Assembly (NCBI GenBank): GCA_945861885.1
Contig: CAMAVR010000038.1
Coordinates: 1-34,813, forward strand
Origin: Nannocystis exedens
GTDB taxonomy: Bacteria; Myxococcota_A; Polyangia; Polyangiales; Polyangiaceae
Length of the DNA stretch: 34,813 nucleotides
Direction of reading: 5' to 3'
The position numbers were made by a program, and so were the translations under genes. Below the pieces are notes generated by a model. The model made no database searches and was not told the origin of the DNA. It worked only from the letters and a program-made list of their open reading frames with translations. Position 1 is the stretch's first letter. Every line of letters begins with the position of its first letter. Of this stretch, positions 1-8,800 are shown one piece after another.

Positions 1-106
1 GAGGGTGAGGGAAAGCGTGACGAAGTCACGCGAGGGTGAGGGAAAGCGTGACGAAGTCACGCGAGGGTGAGGGCGAAAGCGTGACGAAGTCACGCGAGGG
101 TGAGGG
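1..106. repeat. Tandem array of a palindromic 31-33 bp unit
   Basis: Three consecutive units at 1-31, 32-62 and 63-95, and a truncated fourth at 96-106. Each full unit has a lead beginning gagggtgaggg followed by the perfect inverted repeat gcgtgac-gaa-gtcacgc (15-31, 46-62, 79-95). Units 1 and 2 are identical; unit 3 carries two extra bases. The array starts at the window edge and may extend further left. The same unit recurs at 375-402, 20991-21022 and 21228-21291, so this is a dispersed family. There are no unique spacers, so it is not a CRISPR array. Its function is unknown; REP/BIME-like elements are the closest known type. Confidence 0.85.
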
Positions 107-276
107 CACGCGCCCGTCGCGCACGAGCAGCCCGTCGACTAAGCTCTAGCCCAATGAAGCGCTGCATAGATGCAAGTGTCGACGAATGACAAGAACAACG
201 TGCATCGGCAATTGCGTCGGCTTCTGCGATACGCAGGATCGCAAGTCCTTGCCGAGTGAGCCAAAGATCGCGAAAA
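107..276. other. Intergenic stretch with no recognised feature
   Basis: This 170-bp stretch lies between the tandem array and the dispersed repeat module. I see no open frame with a ribosome-binding site, no tRNA-like fold and no strong inverted repeat. It might be a decayed remnant, but nothing in it is recognisable. Confidence 0.4.
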
Positions 277-429
277 CCTTGCCTGTTGACTTACGTCCAT
301 GCCACTTCATCGGACGGGAACCCATTGGGGTTGCTTCGATTTAGATCTTTGAATGTGAATTTAAGAACCGTGAGCCCTCACCCTCGCGTGACTTCGTCAC
401 GCTTTCCCTCTCCCGCGAAGCGGGAGAGG
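277..429 (+). repeat. Dispersed repeat module, copy 1 (about 150 bp)
   Basis: This module matches the reverse complement of 20968-21115. Shared blocks in order are ccttg-ctgttg (277-288), gacgggaaccc, a 25-bp non-palindromic core ending in gatttagatctttg (about 328-351), the palindrome gcgtgacttcgtcacgc (386-402), and a second hairpin with arms 407-416 and 420-429 around gaa. Blocks in between have diverged. It ends 18 bp from the stop codon of the WD40 gene and, read on the minus strand, could fold as a hairpin downstream of it. A plus-strand open frame through it (256-501) resembles one through the other copy only because the repeat itself is conserved; I do not consider it a gene. Confidence 0.8.
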
Positions 430-446
430 AGCCTCGCCTACCTCGC

Positions 447-3041
447 CTACCGCGCCTCCCAAATGCGCACCGTTTTATCGTCCGACGCTGTCATCACTTG
501 ATGGCCATCGTTGCTCAATCGAATCATCGTCACTGCCCCCCAGTGCCCTTTGAGCTTGTGCAACAGCTGCCCACTCTCGGCATCCCAAACCGCCACTATC
601 GGCTCATTCGTAGAGGACGCCGCGAACCGCTTTCCGTCGCGACTTACCACGAATGCGTTCGTAAACGCTCCGTACGTTTCAAGACTTTGAATCAGCGCGC
701 CAGTTTCGGTCGAGCATATTTTTAACGCATCTTTATCGCTCGTCACGACGTAAGCGCCATCGCTTGAAAATGCACCCTGCCTCCCCTGCAAAAGAGAAAC
801 CTGTTTGCCGGTCGTAACGTCCCAAACCTCGGTGCGGCGCCCGCCTTTATTCGTACGAAGAAAGTGCGACCCATTGGCACTAAACGCGCACTCATAGACG
901 AGACTGTCCTGCCCTTCGAAGCGATGCAAAATCGCGCCGGACTCGGCCTCCCAAAGTGCAGCGCCGGCTGTTTTCGATTCGGTGAGCGCGAGGCTTTGAT
1001 CGCAGTTCCATGTAAGTTGCGAAACGATGTCGGCGCTACGAAGCTGTTCGAGCATCTTCGTCGCCATCTTTCGAGGTTCGCTATTGTCCCCTCGCGTACC
1101 CACATTGATCGAATGAAGTAGCGCGCCCGACGCCGCATCCCACGTGCGCGTCGTGCCGTCGCTTGCCGCGATCACAAGCGAGCGCCCGTCCGAGCTAAAT
1201 TCGGCCGACGTGATCGCACCGGTTTGGCCAAACAGGTAGTGCCGAACCGCTGGATTGCGAAGCTCGTCACTGGTTGTAAGCGTGTGGGCCGCCGGCCAAT
1301 CTTCTCTGTCGATCGCCGCTTCGAGATAGCCTTGGCGAACTACCAAATACTTGTTTTTAAGCACTTTTGCCGTGTGCTCTTTCGCGATCGTGCGGAATGC
1401 GCGGAAGCGCGCATCCTCGAGCATAAGACGATTGAGCAGCCCGACACGGACTGTCACCGGCGCATCTGCCGGCAGATCGGCCAAGTATTCAACGATCGAA
1501 TCGTCGTCCCGAAGAAGCGCGTAGAGCGCTACATGCTCCGCGAATGCTGGAACGCTGGCCAAAAGCTCTCGTCGCGATTCACGCGCCGCGAACGCGCTCA
1601 GGTCGAGACGACGCGCGAGGCGGCTACTCTGTTTCGCAAAAATCGGTGCACGCTCGATTGCGTCGCCGACGGGCGGTGGAATCGACGCAATTCCGGCGTG
1701 CAACGACGGTTGAACAACAAAGTGCCGGTATTCAAAATCCCACCAGAACTGCCACAATCCAAGCTCAAATCGAATTCGCCCGTAGCGCGACTCACGGAGA
1801 CCCGAAAGATCGATCGTCAAACCCGCGTCGAACCCCCCGACTTTCAGGCGCGCCTCGCTAATTCGGAGCGCCAGCTCGCTCCAGTTGGCGACTGGCCTCC
1901 GTGCGTGCGGAAACAGTGCGTTGATCAACGCGATCATGTTCTCGGCCCCACGCGACCCCGCGGAAATATTGAACCGTGTCCCAGCGTGACTTTGCCGATA
2001 ATCAACACCGGTGCGATTCGATACAATTTCAGCCCAGACATCGGGTGGATACATTGGGTCGTGATAACTTTCGTCTCGCGTTCGGTTCGCCAGCTGGGAC
2101 GCACGCGTCGGAAATTCGGTATCGAAAAACGCGACAACTCGCGCCTCCGCGCCTAGCTCTCGAAGAACGTCGACCGCATACTGGTGCTCGCGCGCGACAT
2201 TTCCTCCGCGATCGATGACGAGGCGCAAAAAATTAAGAAGCGCCATCTCGCCGCAATTTGAAAACAGCTGCCCGTTTGCGAGCATCGATTTGCCAAAATA
2301 TTGGATCGTCGGCATCATATCGCTCTCGGCGCGAAAGAAGTCCGCGAGATAGCGATCGTAGTTGTCATCGAGATCGCCAACATCGGCTCGCGGCGGAGCA
2401 GCTCGGTACAAAAAGCGATCGGCGTCGCCCGCAAGCACGTCACGGAGGCCTTCGTGGTACCGAGCGATGTCGTTCGTGGAGTTTGCTTTTTGCGACAAAA
2501 ACGCGAGAAAAAGCCGATAAACGCGGCTGTCAAAAGCGTGCTCAATGGCTCGATACGCGAGTCTGACAGCCCGCGCCAACTCTTGTTCTTTTTCGCTGTC
2601 GCTGAGCAGCTGAAACGAGTGATTTCGCTCGAGCTCGAGGTTGCTTACGAGGCGATTGACGACGTGGAGTGACGGGTCTCTCGTGAGCTTCTCAGCATGG
2701 AGCTCCAAAATGCCGAGCCACTGCCCAATGCGAAACGGTGTCAGCTGTTCGGCGGTTGGCGAACCTGAAGGTTGATAACCGCCGACTCGTCGAAAAAGCG
2801 TGCGCGCGATGGCTCTGAATTCGCTTTTTTCGTCGAGCAATTCGCCGTAGTTCTCGGCAATACCGGCTTTTACCCAGACGCGGCCATTGAGCCAGTTTAG
2901 CTCGTCGTATTCCGCACGGACTAGGTTCGTTCCGATACTCTCATCGTCGCTCAACTCTGCGCGAGCTTGACCTACACTCAGCTGAAGCGCGACCGACACG
3001 AGGACGCCAAGCGCAACGCGAAAAATATGCCGAACCTGCAT
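447..3041 (-). CDS. Secreted WD40-repeat protein with an unrecognised N-terminal region
   Basis: The protein is 864 residues from the ATG at 3041. This start gives a clean signal peptide (hydrophobic core about residues 6-23, likely AxA-type cleavage near QARA, 25-28). The open frame runs upstream to 3212 but would overlap ndk, so the shorter form is preferred, although no clear ribosome-binding site is visible. Residues about 30-590 match no family I recognise. They include an NCGE motif at 262-265 followed by a hydrophobic helix, which recalls the active-site Cys helix of papain-like folds but proves nothing. From about residue 600 there are five to six WD40-like repeats, several ending in WD or IW (for example VWDAESGQLL and VRIWEAR at the C-terminus), enough for most of a propeller. 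It is the last gene of the icd-ndk block, 73 bp after ndk. Likely a periplasmic or surface scaffold; any enzymatic role is speculative. Confidence 0.8.
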   Translation of the reverse strand: MQVRHIFRVALGVLVSVALQLSVGQARAELSDDESIGTNLVRAEYDELNWLNGRVWVKAGIAENYGELLDEKSEFRAIARTLFRRVGGYQPSGSPTAEQLTPFRIGQWLGILELHAEKLTRDPSLHVVNRLVSNLELERNHSFQLLSDSEKEQELARAVRLAYRAIEHAFDSRVYRLFLAFLSQKANSTNDIARYHEGLRDVLAGDADRFLYRAAPPRADVGDLDDNYDRYLADFFRAESDMMPTIQYFGKSMLANGQLFSNCGEMALLNFLRLVIDRGGNVAREHQYAVDVLRELGAEARVVAFFDTEFPTRASQLANRTRDESYHDPMYPPDVWAEIVSNRTGVDYRQSHAGTRFNISAGSRGAENMIALINALFPHARRPVANWSELALRISEARLKVGGFDAGLTIDLSGLRESRYGRIRFELGLWQFWWDFEYRHFVVQPSLHAGIASIPPPVGDAIERAPIFAKQSSRLARRLDLSAFAARESRRELLASVPAFAEHVALYALLRDDDSIVEYLADLPADAPVTVRVGLLNRLMLEDARFRAFRTIAKEHTAKVLKNKYLVVRQGYLEAAIDREDWPAAHTLTTSDELRNPAVRHYLFGQTGAITSAEFSSDGRSLVIAASDGTTRTWDAASGALLHSINVGTRGDNSEPRKMATKMLEQLRSADIVSQLTWNCDQSLALTESKTAGAALWEAESGAILHRFEGQDSLVYECAFSANGSHFLRTNKGGRRTEVWDVTTGKQVSLLQGRQGAFSSDGAYVVTSDKDALKICSTETGALIQSLETYGAFTNAFVVSRDGKRFAASSTNEPIVAVWDAESGQLLHKLKGHWGAVTMIRLSNDGHQVMTASDDKTVRIWEAR

Positions 3042-3114
3042 AACGAGCGTGGTGGCACACAAAAACGTAAAAAGCCACAGAGCGCCCCCCCCCCAAGACG
3101 CCCCGATGGTGCGC

Positions 3115-3543
3115 CTAAGCCGAAGGAGCGACTTTGCTACCGGCGAAAAAGTAGGCGATTTCGATCTTCGCGTTTTCGAGCGAATCGGACCCGTGCGTCG
3201 CGTTTTCGCCAACGCTCGCTCCGAACAGCTTGCGAATCGTGTCTGGCTCGGCTTTCGCCGGATCAGTAGCGCCCATCAACGTGCGCCATGCGGCGACTGC
3301 CGACTCTTTTTCGAGCACCGCGATCACAACCGGCGACCGAGTCATAAATTCACAGAGCTCGCCGAAAAACGGCCGAGCTTTGTGAATCGCGTAAAACCCT
3401 TCGGCAGTCTCGCGCGACATATGAACGTACTTTAGCGCGCGAATCGTGAAGCCGGCCGCTTCAATTTTCGCCAAAATCGCGCCTGTCGTCTTCTTTTCGA
3501 CGGCGTCTGGTTTGATGATGCAAAACGTTCTCTCGATAGCCAT
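3115..3543 (-). CDS. ndk: Nucleoside diphosphate kinase
   Basis: Transfers the gamma-phosphate of an NTP to NDPs through a phospho-histidine, in the cytoplasm. The protein is 142 residues, normal for the family. It begins [18 protein letters not shown], the usual Ndk start with the K-P-D-A motif. The catalytic His is His117 in NATHGSDS. The ATG at 3543 is chosen because gaggag lies a few bases upstream; the frame extends to 3564 but that adds non-family residues. An Ndk beside sucCD makes sense, because succinyl-CoA synthetase makes ATP or GTP and Ndk equilibrates the pools. It is separated from sucD by 71 bp containing a duplicated sucD tail. Confidence 0.97.
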   Translation of the reverse strand: MAIERTFCIIKPDAVEKKTTGAILAKIEAAGFTIRALKYVHMSRETAEGFYAIHKARPFFGELCEFMTRSPVVIAVLEKESAVAAWRTLMGATDPAKAEPDTIRKLFGASVGENATHGSDSLENAKIEIAYFFAGSKVAPSA

Positions 3544-3560
3544 TTGTAACTCCTCTAACT

Positions 3561-3593
3561 TCACTTCATCATCGACATCAAAGTCGATGCCAT
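3561..3593 (-). repeat. Duplicate of the last 33 bp of sucD
   Basis: On the minus strand this reads as the last ten codons and stop of sucD, peptide [10 protein letters not shown] then TGA. The genuine copy is at 3615-3647, 21 bp away. The copies match at 30 of 33 bases, and the three differences (in the Ala, Thr and Leu codons) are all synonymous third-position changes. Similarity stops sharply just upstream of the Met codon. It may be a scar from allelic replacement of sucD or a decayed tandem duplication. Confidence 0.85.
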
Positions 3594-3614
3594 CTTAACT
3601 CACCGCCAGCGACG

Positions 3615-4490
3615 TCACTTCATCATCGACATTAACGTCGACGCCATGTCGCTAGGTGTCGGCGCCACGCGCGCCCCTGCCGCTTCAAGCGCGCGCATCT
3701 TCTCTTCGGCCGTCCCCTTGCCGCCTGCGATGATCGCCCCCGCGTGCCCCATGCGCTTGCCCGGAGGCGCTGTCGTCCCCGCGATAAACGACGCGACCGG
3801 CTTCGTCATATGCTCTTTGATGTACTTCGCACCGCGCTCTTCCATCCCCCCGCCGATCTCACCAATCATGATGACACCATGGGTTTCAGGATCGTTCTGA
3901 AACATTTCGAGCACATCGACAAAATCGAGCCCAGCGACCGGATCGCCGCCGATGCCAACGCATGTTGACTGCCCGACGCCGAGCGCAGTCAATTGACCGA
4001 CCGCTTCGTAGGTCAATGTTCCCGACCGTGAGACGACTCCAACGTGCCCGGACTTGTGAATGTGCCCCGGCATGATCCCAATTTTGCACGCGCCAGGAGT
4101 GATGATTCCTGGGCAATTTGGCCCGATCAACTTCGATTTGACTCCTGCATCGATCACCCGCCGAACGCGAATCATGTCGATAACAGGAATCCCCTCAGTG
4201 ATGCACACAACCAACTTTAGCCCGGCATCGAACCCTTCGAGAATTGCATCGGCTGCGCCTGGTGGCGGCACAAAAATAACGCTCGTGTCGGCGCCTGTCT
4301 CTCTCACCGCTTGGGCAACGGTGTCGAAAACAGGCACTTTCCCCTCAAACATCTCGCCGCCACGATTCGGCGTGCACCCTGCGACGACTTTCGTTCCGTA
4401 CTCGAGCATCTGCTTCGCGTGAAACGACCCTGCGCTTCCGGTGATCCCCTGCACCAACACGCGCGTCTCTTTGCCTACCAGAATACTCAT
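3615..4490 (-). CDS. sucD: Succinyl-CoA synthetase (succinate-CoA ligase) alpha subunit
   Basis: Catalyses substrate-level phosphorylation in the TCA cycle, succinyl-CoA plus NDP and Pi to succinate, CoA and NTP, together with SucC. The protein is 291 residues. It starts [18 protein letters not shown], with the CoA-binding Rossmann domain first ([10 protein letters not shown], residues about 15-24), then the ligase domain carrying the phosphorylated His249 in MGHAGAI. The GPNCPGI motif is present. The start at 4490 is fixed by a four-base ATGA overlap with the sucC stop and a gggag Shine-Dalgarno upstream, which implies translational coupling and a one-to-one complex. The open frame continues upstream inside sucC in a different frame and is ignored. 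Confidence 0.98.
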   Translation of the reverse strand: MSILVGKETRVLVQGITGSAGSFHAKQMLEYGTKVVAGCTPNRGGEMFEGKVPVFDTVAQAVRETGADTSVIFVPPPGAADAILEGFDAGLKLVVCITEGIPVIDMIRVRRVIDAGVKSKLIGPNCPGIITPGACKIGIMPGHIHKSGHVGVVSRSGTLTYEAVGQLTALGVGQSTCVGIGGDPVAGLDFVDVLEMFQNDPETHGVIMIGEIGGGMEERGAKYIKEHMTKPVASFIAGTTAPPGKRMGHAGAIIAGGKGTAEEKMRALEAAGARVAPTPSDMASTLMSMMK

Positions 4491-5698
4491 TTGACGCTCC
4501 CGCCGGCCACTGCCGCAACAATCTTGTCGGCGCCGTCTTTCATCGTGTCGGCGGTCATGATGTGCAGCCCGCTCTTTGCCAAAATTTCTTTGCCGAGCGC
4601 CACGTTTGTCCCCTCCAAACGCACGACGAGCGGAACTTTTAGCCCGAGCTCTTTTGCCGCCGCAACGACGCCGGCCGCAATGACATCGCACTTCATAATC
4701 CCGCCGAAAATGTTTACGAAGATCGCTTTTACGCGCGGGCTTCGCAAAATCATTTTGAACGCTTTGGTCACTTGCTCTTGATTCGCGCCGCCGCCAACAT
4801 CCAAAAAGTTTGCCGGTGCTACGCCTCGATCGCCGCCGACGGCTTTGATGATGTCCATCGTAGCCATCGCTAGGCCGGCGCCGTTTACGAGACAGCCGAC
4901 GTTGCCATCGAGCGCAACGTAATTGAGCCCCGCATTTTGCGCTTCGAGCTCAACCGGATCTTCTTCATCGGTGTCGCGCTCGTCGGCCCATTCTGGATGC
5001 CGAAATGCAGCGTTGTCGTCGAACGTCATTTTCGCGTCGAGCGCGACGATATCGCCTGTTTTTGTGACAATTAACGGGTTAATTTCGCAGAGCGAGCAGT
5101 CTTCTTTAACAAAGAGTTGGTACAGCGCTGACATCACTTTTACGAACTGCGCGACCGTCTGTTTGCCGCTCTTTTGCAAGTCGAGGCCGTACGCCAGCTG
5201 GCGCGCTTGGTAGCCCGTCATCCCCACGATCGGGTCGACGAAAATCGTCTGGATTTTTTCGGGCGTCTCCTCGGCGACTTTTTCAATTTCGACGCCCCCT
5301 TCGGTTGACGCCATGAATGCGATTCGTCGCGTGTCGCGATCGACAACGGCGCCGAGATAGAGCTCTCGCGCGATCTCGAGCCCCTGCTCGACGTACAGGC
5401 GCCGCACTTTTTGCCCTTCGGGGCCGGTCTGATGCGTGATCAGCTGCATCGCCAAAATTTCGGAGGCGATTCGCCTGGCTTCGTCGGCGCCGCCTTTTGC
5501 AAGCTTAACGCCGCCACCTTTGCCGCGACCGCCGGCATGAATTTGCGCTTTTACGACCGTCAGCGTCCCGCCGGTTTCGTGCAAAATGCGCTTTGCGACA
5601 ACCTCCGCTTCGTCGACACTAAAAGCGGTGCCGCCGATTGGGACAGGGATGCCGTATTTGGCGAAGATTCGCTTCGCCTGGTATTCATGAATTTTCAC
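4487..5698 (-). CDS. sucC: Succinyl-CoA synthetase (ADP/GDP-forming) beta subunit
   Basis: The protein is 403 residues, slightly longer than the E. coli subunit of about 388. It opens with [20 protein letters not shown], the standard SucC start, followed by the ATP-grasp domain ([15 protein letters not shown], about residues 53-67; CEINPLIV near 203-210) and the C-terminal CoA-ligase domain ([19 protein letters not shown]). Translation starts at a GTG (5698) with ggag about 12 bases upstream. It overlaps sucD by four bases and follows mdh after 24 bp, so mdh-sucC-sucD are almost certainly one transcript. Nucleotide specificity (ADP or GDP) cannot be told by eye. Confidence 0.98.
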   Translation of the reverse strand: MKIHEYQAKRIFAKYGIPVPIGGTAFSVDEAEVVAKRILHETGGTLTVVKAQIHAGGRGKGGGVKLAKGGADEARRIASEILAMQLITHQTGPEGQKVRRLYVEQGLEIARELYLGAVVDRDTRRIAFMASTEGGVEIEKVAEETPEKIQTIFVDPIVGMTGYQARQLAYGLDLQKSGKQTVAQFVKVMSALYQLFVKEDCSLCEINPLIVTKTGDIVALDAKMTFDDNAAFRHPEWADERDTDEEDPVELEAQNAGLNYVALDGNVGCLVNGAGLAMATMDIIKAVGGDRGVAPANFLDVGGGANQEQVTKAFKMILRSPRVKAIFVNIFGGIMKCDVIAAGVVAAAKELGLKVPLVVRLEGTNVALGKEILAKSGLHIMTADTMKDGADKIVAAVAGGSVK

Positions 5699-5722
5699 TT
5701 AGTCGCTCCAACGGGCGGTAAT

Positions 5723-6664
5723 TTAGGCTGTTTTCTTAACGACATCGACGACCGCTTGGACGCTGGCCGCGCTCTTTGCGAGCATCGCTTTCTCGTTTTC
5801 TGAAAGCGGCAATTCGATAATTTTTTCGACGCCGTTACCGCTGATCACAACCGGAACTCCGATGAACAGATCGCGGTAGCCGTACTCGCCGTCGAGGTAC
5901 GCGGCGCATGGGAGGACGCGGCGCTGATCGAGCAAGTAGCTCTCGGCCATCGCCACGGCGCTTGATGCGGGGGCGTAGTATGCGCTTGTCCCCATTAAGT
6001 TCACGATCTCGCCGCCGCCTTTGCGCGTGCGATCGACAATCGCGTCGATCTTCTCTTTCGAGATAAATTGGGTAACTGGCATCCCGTTGATTGTCGTACA
6101 CGACAGCAGCGGGACCATGTCGTCTCCGTGACCGCCGAGCACCATTGCGCGAACATCTTTGATGCTAACGTTGGCCTCGCGCGCTAAAAACAGCTGAAAT
6201 CGCGCTGAATCTAGGACGCCTGCCATCCCCGCGACGCGGTCTCGTGAGCACCCGGTGACGCGCTTGTATTCGTAAACCATCGCGTCGAGCGGGTTTGAAA
6301 TGACGATTGCAAACGCGTTTGGGCAGTACTTTTTCGCGTTGATGGCGACATCACGAATGATTGGCAAATTGGTCGCAACGAGGTCGTCGCGCGACTGCCC
6401 TGGCTTTCGCGGGATCCCCGCGGTGATGACGAGGACGTCTGCCCCTTCGAGGTCGGCCCAGTTGGCCGTGCCGCGAATCGCGGAGTCGTAGCCGATGACA
6501 GAGCTGTTCTGTTCGAGGTCGAGCGCTTTGCCTTTGGCGAAGTTCTCTTTTGCGGGGATGTCGTAGAGCCATACGTCGCCGAGCTCTTTGTTTGCAAAGA
6601 GGCGCGCGAGCTCACCGCCGATATTTCCTGCGCCGATCAGACCAATCTTTTTACGTTTTGCCAT
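5723..6664 (-). CDS. mdh: NAD-dependent malate dehydrogenase (LDH-like type)
   Basis: Oxidises malate to oxaloacetate with NAD. The protein is 313 residues. It has the NAD-binding GAGNIGG loop (11-17), Asp35 after the second strand (favouring NAD over NADP), substrate-binding Arg86 and Arg92 in the IPRKPGQSRDDL mobile loop, the Asp152/Arg155 pair in GVLDSARF, and the catalytic His179 in GGHGDDMV. The Arg at the specificity loop and the overall sequence fit the LDH-like malate dehydrogenases of alphaproteobacteria and green sulfur bacteria rather than the E. coli type. The ATG at 6664 is used because residues from there on match the family; the open frame to 6721 would run into icd. It lies 17 bp after icd. 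Confidence 0.96.
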   Translation of the reverse strand: MAKRKKIGLIGAGNIGGELARLFANKELGDVWLYDIPAKENFAKGKALDLEQNSSVIGYDSAIRGTANWADLEGADVLVITAGIPRKPGQSRDDLVATNLPIIRDVAINAKKYCPNAFAIVISNPLDAMVYEYKRVTGCSRDRVAGMAGVLDSARFQLFLAREANVSIKDVRAMVLGGHGDDMVPLLSCTTINGMPVTQFISKEKIDAIVDRTRKGGGEIVNLMGTSAYYAPASSAVAMAESYLLDQRRVLPCAAYLDGEYGYRDLFIGVPVVISGNGVEKIIELPLSENEKAMLAKSAASVQAVVDVVKKTA

Positions 6665-6681
6665 CGTTCTCATAGCTCCAA

Positions 6682-7977
6682 TCACATTTGCGCAATCATC
6701 GCGTCGGCGAACTGACTGCATTTAATTTCGGTCGCCCCTTCCATGAGCCGCGCGAAGTCGTATGTCACGCGTTTTGCTGCAATGGCGCGATCCATCCCCT
6801 TCAGAACGAGATCGGCGGCGTCGACCCAGCCGATGTGCCTGAGCATCATTTCGGCCGACAATATAACGCTTCCGGGGTTTACTTTATCGAGGTCGGCATA
6901 CTTTGGGGCGGTGCCGTGGGTTGCCTCAAAAATGGCGTGGCCAGTGATGTAGTTGATGTTGCCGCCCGGTGCGATGCCGATGCCGCCCACTTGCGCGGCG
7001 AGTGCATCCGATAAGTAATCGCCGTTCAAGTTGAGCGTTGCGATGATGTCGAATTCGGTTGGGCGCGTTAAAACTTGCTGGAGCGCGATGTCGGCAATTG
7101 CGTCTTTGATGAGAATTTTGCCGTTGTCGAGTTGGCGTTTTTGCTCGGCATTTGCCGCCTCTTCGCCCTTTTCGGCTTTGGTTCGCTCCCAGCGCTCCCA
7201 TGTGTAAACGTGATCGCCAAACTCGCGCTCTGCGAGTGCGTACGCCCATTTCATGAAGGCCCCTTCGGTGAACTTCATGATGTTCCCCTTGTGGACGAAT
7301 GTGACGCTTCGGCGCTTCTTATCGACGGCGTACTGGATGGCGGCTCGAACGAGGCGCTCCGTCCCCTCGCGGCTTACCGGCTTGATGCCAATGCCGACAG
7401 TTTGCGGGAAGCGAATTTTTTTGAATTCTTTCGGGAACTCTTTTTCGAGGAATGAAAGCACTTTTTGAGCATCGGCGCTGTCGGCTTCAAACTCGATGCC
7501 TGCGTAAATATCTTCGGTATTTTCGCGGAAAATGACCATATTTACGGCGCCTGGGTTTTTTACCGGGCTTGGGACGCCGGTGAACCACCGGATGGGGCGG
7601 ACGCAGACGTAGAGATCGAGCAGCTGCCTCAGCGCGACGTTTAGCGATCGCATGCCGCCGCCGATTGGCGTGGTTAGTGGGCCTTTGATGCCTACTAAGT
7701 ATTTGCGAAACGCTTCGACCGTTTCATCCGGTAGCCAGTTATTGAATTTTTGGAACGCTTTTTCGCCGGCGTACACTTCGTGCCACGCTATTTTTCGGCG
7801 GCCGCCGTACGCTTTGTCGACGGCGGCGTCGATGACTCGTACCGATGCTCTCCAGATGTCGCGGCCGGTGCCGTCGCCTTCGATGAAGGGGATGATCGGT
7901 TGATCCGGTACGTTCAGTTTTCGGTCGGAACCCATCGTAATCGGGGCCCCTTTGAGCGGGGATGCGGCGCCAGACAT
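6682..7977 (-). CDS. icd: NADP-dependent isocitrate dehydrogenase
   Basis: Oxidative decarboxylation of isocitrate to 2-oxoglutarate. The protein is 431 residues, slightly longer than the E. coli enzyme (416) because of an N-terminal extension. Ser111 in RSLNVALRQ corresponds to the phosphorylated substrate-binding Ser113 of E. coli. The motif [13 protein letters not shown] is intact, and the NADP-specificity residues Lys-Tyr in HGTAPKY and the Tyr and Arg of VTYDFARLM are conserved, so NADP use is well supported. The start at 7977 has aggag about 10 bases upstream. It is the first gene of the TCA block; a 170-bp leader and a large hairpin separate it from the next gene upstream. Confidence 0.97.
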   Translation of the reverse strand: MSGAASPLKGAPITMGSDRKLNVPDQPIIPFIEGDGTGRDIWRASVRVIDAAVDKAYGGRRKIAWHEVYAGEKAFQKFNNWLPDETVEAFRKYLVGIKGPLTTPIGGGMRSLNVALRQLLDLYVCVRPIRWFTGVPSPVKNPGAVNMVIFRENTEDIYAGIEFEADSADAQKVLSFLEKEFPKEFKKIRFPQTVGIGIKPVSREGTERLVRAAIQYAVDKKRRSVTFVHKGNIMKFTEGAFMKWAYALAEREFGDHVYTWERWERTKAEKGEEAANAEQKRQLDNGKILIKDAIADIALQQVLTRPTEFDIIATLNLNGDYLSDALAAQVGGIGIAPGGNINYITGHAIFEATHGTAPKYADLDKVNPGSVILSAEMMLRHIGWVDAADLVLKGMDRAIAAKRVTYDFARLMEGATEIKCSQFADAMIAQM

Positions 7978-8021
7978 TTGCGTGAGTCTCCTAAGGTACG
8001 AGGCACTTCGAGCCGGCGCTG

Positions 8022-8037
8022 TACGCCTTTTGGCGTA
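8022..8037. promoter_or_regulatory. Small hairpin in the icd upstream region
   Basis: A perfect inverted repeat tacgcc-tttt-ggcgta lies 45 bp upstream of the icd start codon. It could be an operator half-site pair or a 5' UTR hairpin for the TCA operon. There is no further support, and short palindromes occur by chance. Confidence 0.25.
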
Positions 8038-8147
8038 TACGTGCGCGAGGGGCTTTTCTGGCGCTTCGGACTACCACGCTGTGGCGTCGCGCGCGAGCGC
8101 TTTTGGCTGTGTTAGACGCCGTTTAGCAAATCAAAAAGCAAAGACTT

Positions 8148-8230
8148 AACAGGGAGGGCGGGAGATAGGGAGTAGTTTTTGGTTTATGGCTTTTCGACCA
8201 AAACCCTCTCGATCTCCCGCCCTCCCTGTT
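8148..8230 (-). terminator. Large nested hairpin, probable terminator of 8251-8742
   Basis: Two perfect 19-bp arms, 8148-8166 (aacagggagggcgggagat) and 8212-8230, enclose a second stem (8177-8183 with 8197-8203, ttttggt/accaaaa) plus an aggg/ccct pair. The whole 83 bp folds into one long, slightly bulged stem. It begins 20 bp after the stop of the minus-strand lipoprotein gene and 170 bp before icd on the same strand. Most likely it ends the upstream transcript, but a regulatory role in the icd leader is possible. No long T-run follows directly on the minus strand. Confidence 0.6.
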
Positions 8231-8250
8231 CAAATTCTGCGGTTTTGGCG

Positions 8251-8742
8251 TTACGGCTTTGGCGGCTGTAGACGCGTGCATACCGCTGTTGATTGCACGC
8301 CTTGCGGTTGGCTCACTTCGCAAGTTGACGTGTAGGTCGGCTTTGCCTGGCTGATAGTATCGGGGATTTCCGCCGCTTTTTGGAGCTTTTCGTCGATATT
8401 CTGGACGTCATAGCTCGCTTTATTAAACGCGATAATCTGAATCGCTAACTTCAGCGTTCCGCCGTCTGGCGCTTCTTGGATGTTTACGAAATTTGCGTCG
8501 GCGTAGCAGTCGTAGAGCTGGCTCACTTTGAATGTGCCGTCGCTGCTACTTAGAATTGCCGCGTATTTATAGACGTTTTTGTCTCCGATGCCGCAGCCGT
8601 ATTCAGCCGTCAGCGACGCTGCGGACACCAGAACCCCGCTTGCCGGCGTGAGGCCTAAAATTGAGCTTGTTGACGGAGATGCGCAGCCAAAGACGGCTAC
8701 CGCTGCGATGGTGGGGATGAGCGAGAAGGTGTGGGGGCGCAT
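8251..8742 (-). CDS. Small secreted lipoprotein of unknown function
   Basis: The protein is 163 residues. The N-terminus MRPHTFSLIPTIAAVAVFGC is a lipoprotein signal peptide with lipobox VFGC (lipidated Cys about residue 20). The mature part has four further Cys (AEYGCGIG, LYDCYAD, STCEVSQ, AVCTRL), which could form two disulfides in the periplasm or at the surface. I recognise no family. The final TSTCEVSQPQG and VCTRLQPPKP resemble the tails of small myxobacterial lipoproteins, but that is only an impression. It lies 58 bp after the metallophosphoesterase gene on the same strand, so the two may be co-transcribed; the hairpin at 8148-8230 follows it. Confidence 0.7.
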   Translation of the reverse strand: MRPHTFSLIPTIAAVAVFGCASPSTSSILGLTPASGVLVSAASLTAEYGCGIGDKNVYKYAAILSSSDGTFKVSQLYDCYADANFVNIQEAPDGGTLKLAIQIIAFNKASYDVQNIDEKLQKAAEIPDTISQAKPTYTSTCEVSQPQGVQSTAVCTRLQPPKP

Positions 8743-8800
8743 TCGAATTGGTATTTATCTTCGAATTGCGCCCCTCACAAGGCGTTATCTCTACCTTCGA

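Noticed and set aside
1..106. Possible CRISPR array
   Set aside because: The units are contiguous with no variable spacers, and the same sequence is dispersed elsewhere in the window.
256..501. 81-codon open frame on the plus strand
   Set aside because: It runs through the repeat module and overlaps the WD40 gene end. Its resemblance to a frame in the second module reflects the repeat, and there is no ribosome-binding site.
1224..2156. 310-codon plus-strand frame opposite the WD40 gene
   Set aside because: Arg-rich, low-quality translation typical of a shadow; the minus-strand protein has a signal peptide and WD40 repeats.
4491..4691. N-terminal extension of sucD
   Set aside because: Lies in the sucC gene in another frame; Arg/Cys-rich and unlike any SucD. 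The ATGA start at 4490 explains the gene.
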